From Sulfuricurvum sp. (GTDB lineage: Bacteria; Campylobacterota; Campylobacteria; Campylobacterales; Sulfurimonadaceae): a stretch of 64,000 bases of DNA. The position numbers and the translations under genes were made by a program. The notes under the pieces were generated by a model. That model had not been told where the DNA came from. It did not search any database and saw nothing but the letters and a program-made list of their open reading frames with translations. Shown here piece after piece: positions 9,661 through 18,590 of this stretch (the stretch's first letter is position 1; each line of letters opens with the position of its first letter). The DNA lies in contig JAUYUB010000006.1 of assembly GCA_030692765.1 (NCBI GenBank), positions 1 to 64,000 of the forward strand, in the 5' to 3' direction.

Positions 9661-10626
9661 ATGTCCATTTCCTCCGTATTTTCAAATCTCTCACATGATC
9701 AACGCAAAATCGCCTTGGTTATTATCCTCAATATTTTTATTGTCATTGTCGAAAGCACCGTCGGCGTCATCAGCGGCTCCCTTGCCTTGCTCTCGGACGC
9801 GTGGCATAACCTCAGTGATGTTCTCGCTCTCATCGTAACGGCTATTGCCCTGGGTCTTGGAACGCGCGCCGCTACTTCCACCATGACTTACGGCTATGTA
9901 CGCAGTGAGATGATGGCGACGTTTATCAATGCGAGCTTCTTATCGCTTTTGATGATATGGGTCTCTGTCGAGGCAGTGGATCGGCTACTCCATCCCATGC
10001 CCGTTGATGGATGGCTGACCATGATAACAGCAGGAGTCGCGCTGGTTGTAAATACTGTAAGTGCCGTAATACTAGGTGGACATGCTCATGCTCATATTCA
10101 TGAACACGGTGAAAACGACGATGCACACCATCACCACGATCTCAATGTCCGTGCCGCATTTTGGCATATGGCAAGTGACGCGGTGCTCTCTCTCGCGGTT
10201 GTACTGGGCGGTGGTGCTATGATTTTGTGGGGAATACCGTGGATCGATTCTGTTTTATCACTCATCTTTGCGGCAGTGATTTTAATCGCCAGTGCAAAAC
10301 TTATCTCTCAATCATTTTCAAGCTTGATGGATCGTTCCAATCCAGTAATGGTAGCTAAACTAACAAATGTTCTAAACAATCATCCCATGGTGATTCAAAC
10401 CCATGATATTCACCTCATCCGACCTTCCAGTAAAGAACGCTATTTTTCTGCTCATATCGTATTAAATGAAGCACTTACGCTTGGTGAGATTGAAACCATC
10501 ATCGAACACTTACGCCATGACCTCTCACATGCCGGAGCAACGCATGTTTTACTGCAACCTGAAACCTCAAAATACGCACACAGCGATGAACAGTGTGATG
10601 GACATATCCATCCTCATACGCACTAA
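9661..10626 (+). CDS. Cation diffusion facilitator (CzcD/ZitB-like) metal exporter
   Basis: A 321-residue inner-membrane antiporter with six membrane segments. The two metal-site motifs are visible: SDAWHNLSD in the second segment and HMASDAVLS in the fifth. A His-rich cytoplasmic loop (about residues 140-160, HAHAHIHEHGEN...HHHHD) and a His-rich C terminus suggest zinc or a similar divalent metal. It lies 51 bp after arsC on the same strand, so it may be part of the metal-resistance locus or independently expressed. The metal is inferred from the family. Confidence 0.9.
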   Translation: MSISSVFSNLSHDQRKIALVIILNIFIVIVESTVGVISGSLALLSDAWHNLSDVLALIVTAIALGLGTRAATSTMTYGYVRSEMMATFINASFLSLLMIWVSVEAVDRLLHPMPVDGWLTMITAGVALVVNTVSAVILGGHAHAHIHEHGENDDAHHHHDLNVRAAFWHMASDAVLSLAVVLGGGAMILWGIPWIDSVLSLIFAAVILIASAKLISQSFSSLMDRSNPVMVAKLTNVLNNHPMVIQTHDIHLIRPSSKERYFSAHIVLNEALTLGEIETIIEHLRHDLSHAGATHVLLQPETSKYAHSDEQCDGHIHPHTH

Positions 10627-10637
10627 AATATTAAAGA

Positions 10638-12503
10638 CTACAGCTTGTTGACGATTGATTTAATCTCACTGATAAGTTCTTGCTGTCGGGCATAAAGATA
10701 TTCAATCAAAAAGCTCTCATACGGCTCTTCCAAATCAAGAAGGACCACTACTTTCGTATATTCACCCTCATCCTTGATAAACTCGATATTTCCTGTTACT
10801 ATCATACTCACCACACCATCTTCCGAACGCTTTGAGGGGAGATGAAACTGCAAAGTAACCAGGGTTCCTATCGGAGGGATACCTCTTGAATTATTTACTC
10901 TACAGGCTATGGATTTGATGGAAATATCCAATATAGACGCTGAAATAATACTTTTCAGGGCATTCATCGTTAGGTGCATTCGATGATCGCTTTGAATACG
11001 AATATGTTGCCGACTGTTTGCAGAGACCTTTAAAGGTAAAAAGTTACGGAAAACTGCTATTTTTCTCCCAATGTCTACAATCTTAATCTCACCTACAATG
11101 TCAAATGGGAGATTCGTGGCTTGAATAACGATACTTTTTTCAACCTGCATCGCATACCCTTGGATTTTTTCAATGGCCACATACACCATACCATCGGAAA
11201 TTTTAATAATTTGCGCTATGGTATTGATACGTATCCCTTTGTAAAAATTAAGCAACTTCACTTGTGACTTTGATAAAAATAACTTTTCTAAGTAATGTAA
11301 TGCCTGATCTTTACTATCCAGTGATTTATCATCAAAAGAGACTTCATGATACACCAGATGAGACAAATCACTCGCAATCAGTTCTCTTTGATTGATATGG
11401 TCGATGATATTAATCGCTTTGTTTAATTCCAGTTTAGACATATCAATAACAAAAGAGTCCAGGATAGGAGTCGCTCCGTTCACCGAAATTTGGGCAGCTA
11501 CATTTTCATGCAGCCGTTCCAGACTTTTTTTGAGTTCATCCAGGGAAACCCCTTCATCAATGATGGTGAAAACATCTTTGTGCCAAAGCGCAATATTGGC
11601 CATAGCATTAAAATGTTTTTTGGCCATATCAAAAATTTGTATGCATATCTCATTGTAGACGTCTTCGCCGAATTCTTCAATCACTTTCTCTTCATTTTCT
11701 ATCATGATGATAATCACAGGAATCGGTTCGCTCTCTTGCTTATGCACCACAAAAGCATCTTTTAGAATCTCAATAAAATTAATCCGATTCAGAAAGAGTT
11801 TTTCTGATTTTTTAAATGCTCCCCCTATGGGACTCATCTCTACTAATACTTCATTATCACTGATTTTATGTGCATCCACCAAAAATGATTCAGTGATTTT
11901 TCTATGATTGATCAATTCACGTATTTCAGGAGTCGAAATCTGTTTTAAAAACTGGGCAGTATCAGAATCATCAAATGCATTGAGTGCTGAAAGACCATAA
12001 AACTCTTTGAACGCATCATTTGCAAATGTCCCTTTGTTCCCGCGATAAATCCAATACATATGCGACGTATGATCCACAACCTGTTTATAGTTTAAAGATA
12101 CCAACGACTCATTGTGTTTTTTAATAACATTGGGCAAAGTAGAAAGCATCATGGTGACAAATTCTTGCTCATTGGAAATGTATTTTCCCACATACCCCGC
12201 TCTAAAATGCAATGCCTCTTTATACAACGAAATATCTACGTCATCGGAGAGCAGAAAGGTTTCAAGACGCTGTATTTGACCCGCCAATGCATGTATAGCC
12301 AATGTGGATATATTTGCTAAAGAACCGTTAACGATAAGAATATGACACGACAAAGCTTCCGATGTTATCTCAGAAAAGTCAATGCGACGCATGGAGCGAA
12401 AATACTCTAATCCTGTAGTACAAATAAAACGGCTATTCTCTTCATCACCAATAACCAACAGGTCAAAAAATTTGGTATATTTACTGATCTTCTCCATTGG
12501 CAT
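10638..12503 (-). CDS. PilZ-domain protein with PAS-like and degenerate GGDEF regions
   Basis: A 621-residue cytoplasmic protein. Residues ~1-130 resemble a receiver-like fold without obvious acidic phospho-site residues. Residues ~150-200 look like a PAS domain (YWIYRGNKGTFANDAFKEFYGLSA spans it in part). Residues ~230-350 resemble a GGDEF domain whose catalytic loop reads WHKDVF, so it should not make c-di-GMP. The C terminus is a PilZ domain with the RxxxR motif (RQHIR, about residue 500) and a weakened second motif DISIKSI in which the usual Gly is Ile/Ser. It probably acts as a c-di-GMP receptor or scaffold. It converges on the CDF gene with an 11-bp gap. Confidence 0.65.
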   Translation of the reverse strand: MPMEKISKYTKFFDLLVIGDEENSRFICTTGLEYFRSMRRIDFSEITSEALSCHILIVNGSLANISTLAIHALAGQIQRLETFLLSDDVDISLYKEALHFRAGYVGKYISNEQEFVTMMLSTLPNVIKKHNESLVSLNYKQVVDHTSHMYWIYRGNKGTFANDAFKEFYGLSALNAFDDSDTAQFLKQISTPEIRELINHRKITESFLVDAHKISDNEVLVEMSPIGGAFKKSEKLFLNRINFIEILKDAFVVHKQESEPIPVIIIMIENEEKVIEEFGEDVYNEICIQIFDMAKKHFNAMANIALWHKDVFTIIDEGVSLDELKKSLERLHENVAAQISVNGATPILDSFVIDMSKLELNKAINIIDHINQRELIASDLSHLVYHEVSFDDKSLDSKDQALHYLEKLFLSKSQVKLLNFYKGIRINTIAQIIKISDGMVYVAIEKIQGYAMQVEKSIVIQATNLPFDIVGEIKIVDIGRKIAVFRNFLPLKVSANSRQHIRIQSDHRMHLTMNALKSIISASILDISIKSIACRVNNSRGIPPIGTLVTLQFHLPSKRSEDGVVSMIVTGNIEFIKDEGEYTKVVVLLDLEEPYESFLIEYLYARQQELISEIKSIVNKL

Positions 12504-12586
12504 ACAAAAACTCTTTAGTGTAAAATAATTGCTTTATTGTAGCGTGTTCTAAAGAGTCTAGTGCAAAATATTGATTAAAATGCGCA

Positions 12587-12592
12587 TATAAT
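12587..12592 (+). promoter_or_regulatory. Probable -10 element for gltX operon
   Basis: A perfect TATAAT lies 42 bp before the gltX ATG in an AT-rich spacer, with no strong -35 hexamer. Campylobacterota sigma-70 promoters often lack a recognisable -35. Confidence 0.45.
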
Positions 12593-12634
12593 GAGCATTA
12601 GGGTAAAATTTCAAAAATATTTATAGGAATTTTA

Positions 12635-13933
12635 ATGCTTCGCTTTGCCCCAAGCCCGACAGGAGATATGCACATTGGCAATCTTCGGGTCGCTTTATTT
12701 AATCATATTATGTCTAAAAAACGAAATGAACCCCTGCTAGTACGCATCGAGGATACCGATAAAGAACGTAACATCGAGGGAAAAGAGAATGAAATCTTAG
12801 AACTCTTGGCTCTTTTTGGCATTGAACACGAAGAACACCAGCTTCAAAGCAATAATTTAAAATTTCATCGTGCTATGGCGCTTCAGCTATTACACGATAA
12901 AAAAGCGTTTAGCTGTTTTTGTACGCCCGAAACACTCGAAGCAAAACGCGATGCTGCCAAAGAAGCTAAACAAGCCTATCGTTATGACGGCACTTGTGAA
13001 AACCTTCATGCCGAAGAAGTGATCGACAATATGGCCCCATTTACCATTCGGATCAAAAAGCCTTCCCACAGTATCAGCGTACAGGATATTATCAAAGGAG
13101 AGTCTTCCTTTGCCCCTGATGACATTGATAGTTTTATCATCATGCGTACCGACAAGTACCCAACCTACAATTTTGCCTGTGCCGTAGATGATATGCTCAG
13201 CGATGTTTCCCTCATTATCCGTGGAGAAGATCATTTTAGCAATACCCCCAAACAGATCGCCATCCATCAAGCACTCGGGTACGACAAAAAAATCGAGTAT
13301 GCCCACTTACCGATCATTCTCAACAATGAGGGTAAAAAGATGTCCAAACGTGATGATGCCTCCAGTGTCAAATGGCTTCTTGAAGAGGGCTTTATACCCG
13401 AAGCCATTATGAATTATTTGATTTTAATCGGCAACAAAACACCCAACGAGATTTTTACCCTTAAAAATGCCATTACCTGGTTTGATTTGGGCACCATTTC
13501 AAAATCACCTGCCCATTTTGACATCGACAAGCTCAAGTTTATCAATCGTGAACATCTTAAAATGATGGACCCAAAAGAGCTTTCACGCTACGTCGGATTT
13601 GCGGATGAAGAAATTGGACGATTGGCGAAACTCTTTTTGGATGAAGCACCAACTCTCAAAGAACTCCGTACTAAAATCAGTGCCATTTTTTCTCCTAAAA
13701 TCGTTCCGGACGAGTACAAAGAAGGGTTTGATATTTTACGCGACTTGACGCTCAAAGCACCTCATTATGACGATTATGAATCGTATAAAGCCTATTTAAT
13801 CCAACACAGCGGACTTAAGGGAAAAAATCTCTTTAAACCGTTGCGTATTCTTATCGGCGGCTGCGAACACGGCCCTGAGATGGGTGATCTGTATGAGCAT
13901 TTAAAAAATTATTTGAAAGAGGTAGTAAAATGA
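12635..13933 (+). CDS. gltX: Glutamyl-tRNA synthetase
   Basis: A 432-residue class I aminoacyl-tRNA synthetase that charges tRNA-Glu (and possibly tRNA-Gln, for later amidation). The HIGH motif appears as PSPTGDMHIGN at residues 6-16 and KMSKR at about residue 234. Campylobacterota commonly have two GltX paralogues of different specificity. This sequence alone does not show which one this is, though the tRNA-Gln gene in the window makes the question relevant. The ATG has TAGGAA about 5 nt upstream. It overlaps the yggT start by 4 bp. Confidence 0.93.
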   Translation: MLRFAPSPTGDMHIGNLRVALFNHIMSKKRNEPLLVRIEDTDKERNIEGKENEILELLALFGIEHEEHQLQSNNLKFHRAMALQLLHDKKAFSCFCTPETLEAKRDAAKEAKQAYRYDGTCENLHAEEVIDNMAPFTIRIKKPSHSISVQDIIKGESSFAPDDIDSFIIMRTDKYPTYNFACAVDDMLSDVSLIIRGEDHFSNTPKQIAIHQALGYDKKIEYAHLPIILNNEGKKMSKRDDASSVKWLLEEGFIPEAIMNYLILIGNKTPNEIFTLKNAITWFDLGTISKSPAHFDIDKLKFINREHLKMMDPKELSRYVGFADEEIGRLAKLFLDEAPTLKELRTKISAIFSPKIVPDEYKEGFDILRDLTLKAPHYDDYESYKAYLIQHSGLKGKNLFKPLRILIGGCEHGPEMGDLYEHLKNYLKEVVK

Positions 13934-14223
13934 ACCCGATTGATGGAATTGTAAGCGGCATTGGCGGCATCGTACACTCACTGATGAGCGTATACATTTG
14001 GATCGTTATCATAGGCGCTCTTTTGACCTGGGTACGTCCTGACCCTTATAACCCGATCGTACAGATCATTTATCGTTTGACAGAGCCTGCTTACCGTTTG
14101 GTACGACGCGTGATGCCTACCGTTTTCAACGGATTGGATCTTGCCCCTTTGATCATCATCATCCTGCTTCAAGTTATCGATGTTATATTGGTCAATCTCA
14201 TAAATGCGGTGGTTTTAGGGTGA
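13930..14223 (+). CDS. YggT-family membrane protein
   Basis: A 97-residue integral membrane protein with two hydrophobic segments (about 13-35 and 68-95), separated by the conserved VRPDPYNPIVQIIYRLTEPAYRLVRRVMP region that defines YggT. YggT proteins are linked to osmotic shock tolerance and cell division or envelope organisation. It is translationally coupled on both sides (ATGA with gltX, GTGA with the transglycosylase). Confidence 0.88.
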   Translation: MNPIDGIVSGIGGIVHSLMSVYIWIVIIGALLTWVRPDPYNPIVQIIYRLTEPAYRLVRRVMPTVFNGLDLAPLIIIILLQVIDVILVNLINAVVLG

Positions 14224-15857
14224 AACGTTCTTTACTTTTAACCCTACTGATTGTATCTGCCAGTTGGGGAATCACGCTGGCAGAGATCAATGACAAACCC
14301 GCTTCACGACAAAAGAACTTCTTGATTTGGCAGTTTTTGCATCAGGACATCAATTCATCGCAAGCCAATGATGCATTCTACCAAGTCGAATACGTCAATG
14401 AAAGATTTCTTTTTGATTATGCATCAAAAACCAATGAAGCAGAGATTAAATACACCGTAAATTGTATGAAAGAGCCCGCCTGTAATCTTCCCCTGATTCC
14501 TGAAGATGACTGTCTGATGCTTGGCTTAACCCCCGCAAAAGCTGCGGCACTCAAAAATGAAGAGCGTGAAACGATTGCCACGCGATTAAATAATAAATTC
14601 GGAAATACGCAGTGGCTGCGTACTATGAATCAAGACAGTTTTTACACTGCTTTGGACAATCTAAAAAATGAGACTACTTTATTTCGCCTGGCCGGGCCAA
14701 ACTATCGCTATGAACATTTTAACCATACGTTAACGCCTGAAGTCCTTATTGCCTTGTCCGCTTTGGATTCATTTGCTACCATTGTCCATTTGACCGTCAG
14801 TGAACCAAAAATGGGCCAGTTACAACTATCACTCTCCGATCTTACAGGCGGAAGATTTGATCCTCAGACCCATTTCTTTTTAGCAATGAATTCAATCAAA
14901 TACGGCAAACTCGGCATTGCCCTCGATCATCTCAAAGAGGCTAAGTCACGTTTTTATGCCCCGATTGACAAGGACAAAGCTCTGTTTTGGCTCTATCAGA
15001 TCACCAAAGATCAAGAATATCTCAAAGAGCTCTCCCAAAGTCTGGACATCAACATGTATGTCCTCTATGCCCGTGAACTTCTCAATTTGCCGACAGAAAA
15101 CTATTTCACCTCTTTACCAACGACGGATCGCACCGACAGTGTCAAAGGGATCGATCCGTTTGAATGGAGAAGTTTTTCCAATGAGATCATGAATTCGAAA
15201 CCAGAAACGATTAGCAACCTCATCGACCGCAGTGATGGCAATGAATCCATGGCGATTCAGGGATACGTGCTGGAACGCACCTATGAACCGTATATCCATA
15301 ATTTCACGATGGCGTACGACCAATACATGACGAACATCAGTAATGACAAAAAAGCACTTTTGTATGCACTCATGCGTCAAGAAACTCGATTTATTCCCGG
15401 GCTTATCTCACGATCATTTGCTTTGGGACTTATGCAGATCATGCCGTTTAACGTGGATACCATCAGTAAAGTCCATCCACTCAAACCAACAACCTATTTT
15501 GATATGCTAAAGCCTGAACTTAGTATCGCTTATGCCATTTCGCATCTTAAACATTTAGAAGACAGACTCTACAACCCTACCCTCATTGCGTATGGCTACA
15601 ATGCAGGTCTTGGTTCTACTAAACGCCTCTTGACAGAAGGTGGACGCTTTTTACCGGGAACGTATGAGCCATTTTTAAGTATGGAGCTCATGGGAAATGA
15701 TGAGAACAGAGAATATGGCAAACGAGTGCTTGCCAACTATGTCATCTATAAAAAGATTTTGGGAGAAGAAGTGAAAATCACTTCCCTTTTTGATAATTTA
15801 GTACAACCGAGCCAGTCTGATTATTTTCGAGCTCAAGCGCTAAAGTTCCCTCACTAA
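14220..15857 (+). CDS. Periplasmic soluble lytic transglycosylase (SLT family)
   Basis: A 545-residue protein with a signal peptide (residues 1-21), a long helical N-terminal region, and a C-terminal SLT catalytic domain at about 375-510. The catalytic Glu lies in LMRQETRF (about residue 385), followed by SFALGLMQIMP and the YNAG motif (IAYGYNAGLG). It cleaves peptidoglycan glycan strands to 1,6-anhydro products. The start is GTG, overlapping the yggT stop (GTGA). Its 3' end overlaps the convergent lipoprotein gene by about 80 bp. Confidence 0.88.
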   Translation: MKRSLLLTLLIVSASWGITLAEINDKPASRQKNFLIWQFLHQDINSSQANDAFYQVEYVNERFLFDYASKTNEAEIKYTVNCMKEPACNLPLIPEDDCLMLGLTPAKAAALKNEERETIATRLNNKFGNTQWLRTMNQDSFYTALDNLKNETTLFRLAGPNYRYEHFNHTLTPEVLIALSALDSFATIVHLTVSEPKMGQLQLSLSDLTGGRFDPQTHFFLAMNSIKYGKLGIALDHLKEAKSRFYAPIDKDKALFWLYQITKDQEYLKELSQSLDINMYVLYARELLNLPTENYFTSLPTTDRTDSVKGIDPFEWRSFSNEIMNSKPETISNLIDRSDGNESMAIQGYVLERTYEPYIHNFTMAYDQYMTNISNDKKALLYALMRQETRFIPGLISRSFALGLMQIMPFNVDTISKVHPLKPTTYFDMLKPELSIAYAISHLKHLEDRLYNPTLIAYGYNAGLGSTKRLLTEGGRFLPGTYEPFLSMELMGNDENREYGKRVLANYVIYKKILGEEVKITSLFDNLVQPSQSDYFRAQALKFPH

Positions 15858-16269
15858 AATTTTTATACTTTACCAGATAAAATCGGTTCCATGTATTGCG
15901 AACCGGTATAAGATTTCGTCGAAGATCTTTTTCAGCTAATTCTTCTATTTCTAAAGGCTCTTTGCCGTTGAGTGTCAAATGGTAGCCGATATCCTTAAAG
16001 TCCCGTTTTTTAACACTTCGCATATCGTTTTCAAAATAAATAGCCGCTATAAAAGATTCTCCATCTTTATATTGTTCAGGATACACAGGGTTCAAATAAA
16101 TAGCAGAGACAATCGCCTTGGTTTCTAAAGAGAGGATAATACTTCCCGTTCGTAACTGCTCAACGGAACGCTCATGCGCTTTATCCATCGTAAAAAGATC
16201 AAATGCCCCTTTATCAGCGCATCCGCTCAAGCTTAAAAGTGCAATAAGTCCAAGCAACGAAAATCGCAT
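15778..16269 (-). CDS. Putative lipoprotein of unknown function
   Basis: A 163-residue protein with a lipoprotein signal: MRFSLLGLIALLSLSGC puts the lipidated Cys at position 17. The mature part has no motif I can name; it is mixed alpha/beta with a conserved-looking HLTLNGKEPLEIEEL. Its coding 3' end overlaps the convergent transglycosylase gene by ~80 bp, which is unusual but possible. Function unknown; envelope location inferred from the lipobox. Confidence 0.65.
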   Translation of the reverse strand: MRFSLLGLIALLSLSGCADKGAFDLFTMDKAHERSVEQLRTGSIILSLETKAIVSAIYLNPVYPEQYKDGESFIAAIYFENDMRSVKKRDFKDIGYHLTLNGKEPLEIEELAEKDLRRNLIPVRNTWNRFYLVKYKNFSEGTLALELENNQTGSVVLNYQKGK

Positions 16270-16422
16270 AAGTATCCTTTAGTTAATTCATATTCACTAT
16301 CTTAACGAAATTTCAATGATAGTTGACTTGAAGGCCAAAAAGTATAAAAAGGGTAGTAGAGAGTCATTAAGCAAAACTCAATACAATTACATAACTGATT
16401 ACACAATATTCAAGGAACCATC

Positions 16423-16767
16423 ATCAAACCCTCATACACCGATAGAAAAACAATACCAAAAAGAAATTATCCAAATCCTCCTCAGAACTTTGCGCGTAAA
16501 GCACCGCCAAAAAAAGAGAACGCAGAAACTCTCCAAGTCAATGAAATCAAAATGATGTTTATAAATTGGTTTAAATCCAGCAATGCAGCCAAAGGGCATA
16601 TTATGACCAAGGCAGATGTTATCAAAGCCATTTTGAAAAAATTGGATCCAAAACAAGACAAATTTTTTACAAGAGCGATGGATGATCTGACCAACGAGGG
16701 AATCTTCGAAGTACAAACCGATGGAGTGACATTGGCATTAACCCAAAAAGGGGCTGATCTACTTTAA
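16423..16767 (+). CDS. Small conserved-looking protein, start uncertain (possible ATC start)
   Basis: The C-terminal 71 residues, from ATG 16552, form a soluble domain with a winged-helix-like look (MTKADVIKAILKKLD...RAMDDLTNEGIFEV...LALTQKGADLL). The same frame stays open upstream to the stop at 16396 and reads like real protein (KRNYPNPPQNFARKAPPKKEN) but contains no ATG, GTG or TTG. An AAGGA at 16412-16416 lies 6 nt before ATC 16423 and 3 nt before ATC 16420. Either the product starts at 16552, where I see no good ribosome-binding site, or it starts at a rare ATC and has about 114 residues. Function unknown. Confidence 0.5.
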   Translation: MKPSYTDRKTIPKRNYPNPPQNFARKAPPKKENAETLQVNEIKMMFINWFKSSNAAKGHIMTKADVIKAILKKLDPKQDKFFTRAMDDLTNEGIFEVQTDGVTLALTQKGADLL

Positions 16768-16862
16768 AGAGCATCTTTTTTCTCTTTTCAACAGCTTCTA
16801 AAAACTTATATCTCCAAGATGCGTTATATGTTATACTACAATAAATCACAGATTGGAACTTC

Positions 16863-17273
16863 ATGAGTTTTGACATCTTAAATCGGGTCAGTGTACTCGT
16901 AAAAAAAACGTATTATACTTTTGACCGATTTAATGTCGATGCGACGTTTGCATTGCTATATCATGAAAAACCGGTAAATGTCATCGAGTTGTCCAAATAC
17001 ATCAGAATCACCGATCAAATCATACCGTTGGATGACAACCACTATTTTATTATTTTTTCCTTTACGTCACAGGAAAATGCCTACAAAGCATCACAAAATA
17101 TTTTATCCGATCTTGACCAATTTTTAAACAACCAAACCAGCTGCATTGCACTGGATACTTTTGACACCACAAAAACGCCCAATGCAGTTTTAATCCGTTT
17201 GAAGCAGATCCTTGCCGAAACCCGAAAAAGCTCCTATATCCGGGTCGAAACCGAAGAGATACTCGATCAGTAG
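16863..17273 (+). CDS. Hypothetical protein
   Basis: A 136-residue cytoplasmic protein I cannot assign. No signal peptide or membrane segment. The alternation of strands and helices (NHYFIIFSFTSQENAYKASQNIL, then a long C-terminal helix) is loosely reminiscent of a nucleotide-cyclase/GGDEF half-fold, but no catalytic motif is present. It lies between two small genes on the same strand. Confidence 0.6.
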   Translation: MSFDILNRVSVLVKKTYYTFDRFNVDATFALLYHEKPVNVIELSKYIRITDQIIPLDDNHYFIIFSFTSQENAYKASQNILSDLDQFLNNQTSCIALDTFDTTKTPNAVLIRLKQILAETRKSSYIRVETEEILDQ

Positions 17274-17361
17274 ACATTTCTCTCTTCGCTTTTGTTTATG
17301 AGTATTGTGCAGCAAAGTAAAAATAGAGTAAAATTTCATGAAAATATTAAAGGATCATATG

Positions 17362-17640
17362 ATGGCATGGGCAACCGCACGACATATATTAGTAGCTACC
17401 CAAGAGGAGTGTAATACACTAAAGGGAGCAATCGAGAACGGTGAATCATTCGAAAGTACTGCTGCTGAGCACTCAAAATGTCCTTCAGGGCGTAAAGGCG
17501 GAGATCTGGGTAAGTTCAGTCCTGGCCAAATGGTTCCTGAATTTGATAAAGCAGTATTCAATGGTGATGTAGGTGTTTTATACGGTCCTATCAAAACACA
17601 ATTTGGTTATCACTTGCTCGAAGTAACTGCAAGAGGCTAA
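17362..17640 (+). CDS. Parvulin-type peptidyl-prolyl isomerase (PpiC-like)
   Basis: A 92-residue single-domain parvulin, the same size as E. coli PpiC. It shows the family pattern ARHILV, then HSKCPSGRKGGDLGKFSPGQMVPEFDKAVF, then GPIKTQFGYHLLEV. It catalyses cis/trans isomerisation of Xaa-Pro bonds; without a signal peptide it should be cytosolic. I chose the second ATG of an ATGATG pair (17362) because AGGA at 17351-17354 is then 7 nt away; 17359 and the longer 17338 start are less likely. Confidence 0.9.
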   Translation: MAWATARHILVATQEECNTLKGAIENGESFESTAAEHSKCPSGRKGGDLGKFSPGQMVPEFDKAVFNGDVGVLYGPIKTQFGYHLLEVTARG

Positions 17641-17663
17641 GTGTTTAATTAATGATTAAACAC
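17641..17663 (+). promoter_or_regulatory. Perfect 9-bp inverted repeat with the next gene's ATG in its loop
   Basis: GTGTTTAAT (17641-17649) and ATTAAACAC (17655-17663) are exact reverse complements separated by TAATG. The start codon of the symporter gene (17652-17654) sits in that loop. It begins directly after the parvulin stop codon. It may act as an mRNA hairpin controlling start access, or as an operator. See findings. Confidence 0.5.
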
Positions 17664-18566
17664 ATCAACTCCCTCTTCCCTCTATGGGCTATTGTTTTTT
17701 CAGCAATGGCTTATTTTTTTCCCGTATTATTTACTTCGTTTTCAGCCCTTATTACCTATTTGCTGATGGGCATTATGCTTTTCATGGGGATGACTCTCAC
17801 CAGCCATGATTTTCTACGAGTTATTAAAACTCCCAAACTCATTTCAGTGGGTCTAATTCTTCAATTTTCAGTCATGCCATTATCTGCATTGCTCATATCA
17901 AAACTCTTTGGTTTAAGTGATCAGCTCACCATCGGTATGGTATTGGTTGGCTCGGTTTCAGGCGGTACCGCTTCCAATGTTATCACTTATATGGCTCGTG
18001 GTGATGTAGCGCTTTCCATCACTATGACCACGGTTTCAACACTGCTTAGTGTCATTGCAACACCTATACTTACCTATATGTATGTTGGGCAAAGTTTGGA
18101 TGTACCTGTACTGGATATGTTGATAAGTATATTAAAAATTGTCCTTCTTCCTGTATTTTTAGGTACCGTATTAAATCGCTTCTTTCATCACACAATTCAG
18201 CGAAATGAAGCTTATCTCGCAACTGCTTCGATGATCTCTATTCTAATCATCATTGCCATAGTGGTATCCCTCAATCATGACAATATGAAAGACATTGGGC
18301 CAGTAGTGATGTGTGCGGTAATACTGCACAATACTATAGGACTTTTCAGTGGATATACAATCACTGCCCTATTGGGATATGATGAAAAAATCCGTCGTAC
18401 CGTTGCCATCGAAGTCGGAATGCAAAACTCTGGGCTCGCCGTAGCGCTGGCGCTCAAATATTTCTCACCCCTAAGCGCATTACCGGGAGCGCTGTTTAGT
18501 ATCTGGCACAATATATCAGGTGCAATCTTGGCTAGTTATTGGAGTCATAAAACATCAAAAGTTTGA
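17652..18566 (+). CDS. Bile acid:sodium symporter (BASS) family transporter
   Basis: A 304-residue inner-membrane carrier with about ten hydrophobic segments. Family signatures are visible: LMGIMLFMGMTL, then VGSVSGGTASNVITYMARGDVALS, and the C-terminal EVGMQNSGLAVALALKYF. BASS proteins move organic anions with sodium; the bacterial substrates are mostly unknown (pantoate and pyruvate are among those reported for relatives). No neighbour points to a substrate. It starts 11 nt after the parvulin stop, inside the loop of an inverted repeat. Confidence 0.88.
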   Translation: MIKHINSLFPLWAIVFSAMAYFFPVLFTSFSALITYLLMGIMLFMGMTLTSHDFLRVIKTPKLISVGLILQFSVMPLSALLISKLFGLSDQLTIGMVLVGSVSGGTASNVITYMARGDVALSITMTTVSTLLSVIATPILTYMYVGQSLDVPVLDMLISILKIVLLPVFLGTVLNRFFHHTIQRNEAYLATASMISILIIIAIVVSLNHDNMKDIGPVVMCAVILHNTIGLFSGYTITALLGYDEKIRRTVAIEVGMQNSGLAVALALKYFSPLSALPGALFSIWHNISGAILASYWSHKTSKV

Positions 18567-18590
18567 TAGAATGATAAAAAAGGAAAATAG

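Noticed and set aside
16316-16555. 79-residue open frame upstream of the small gene at 16423-16767
   Set aside because: Its product is low-complexity and basic, overlaps the more protein-like frame in 16423-16551, and has no convincing ribosome-binding site.
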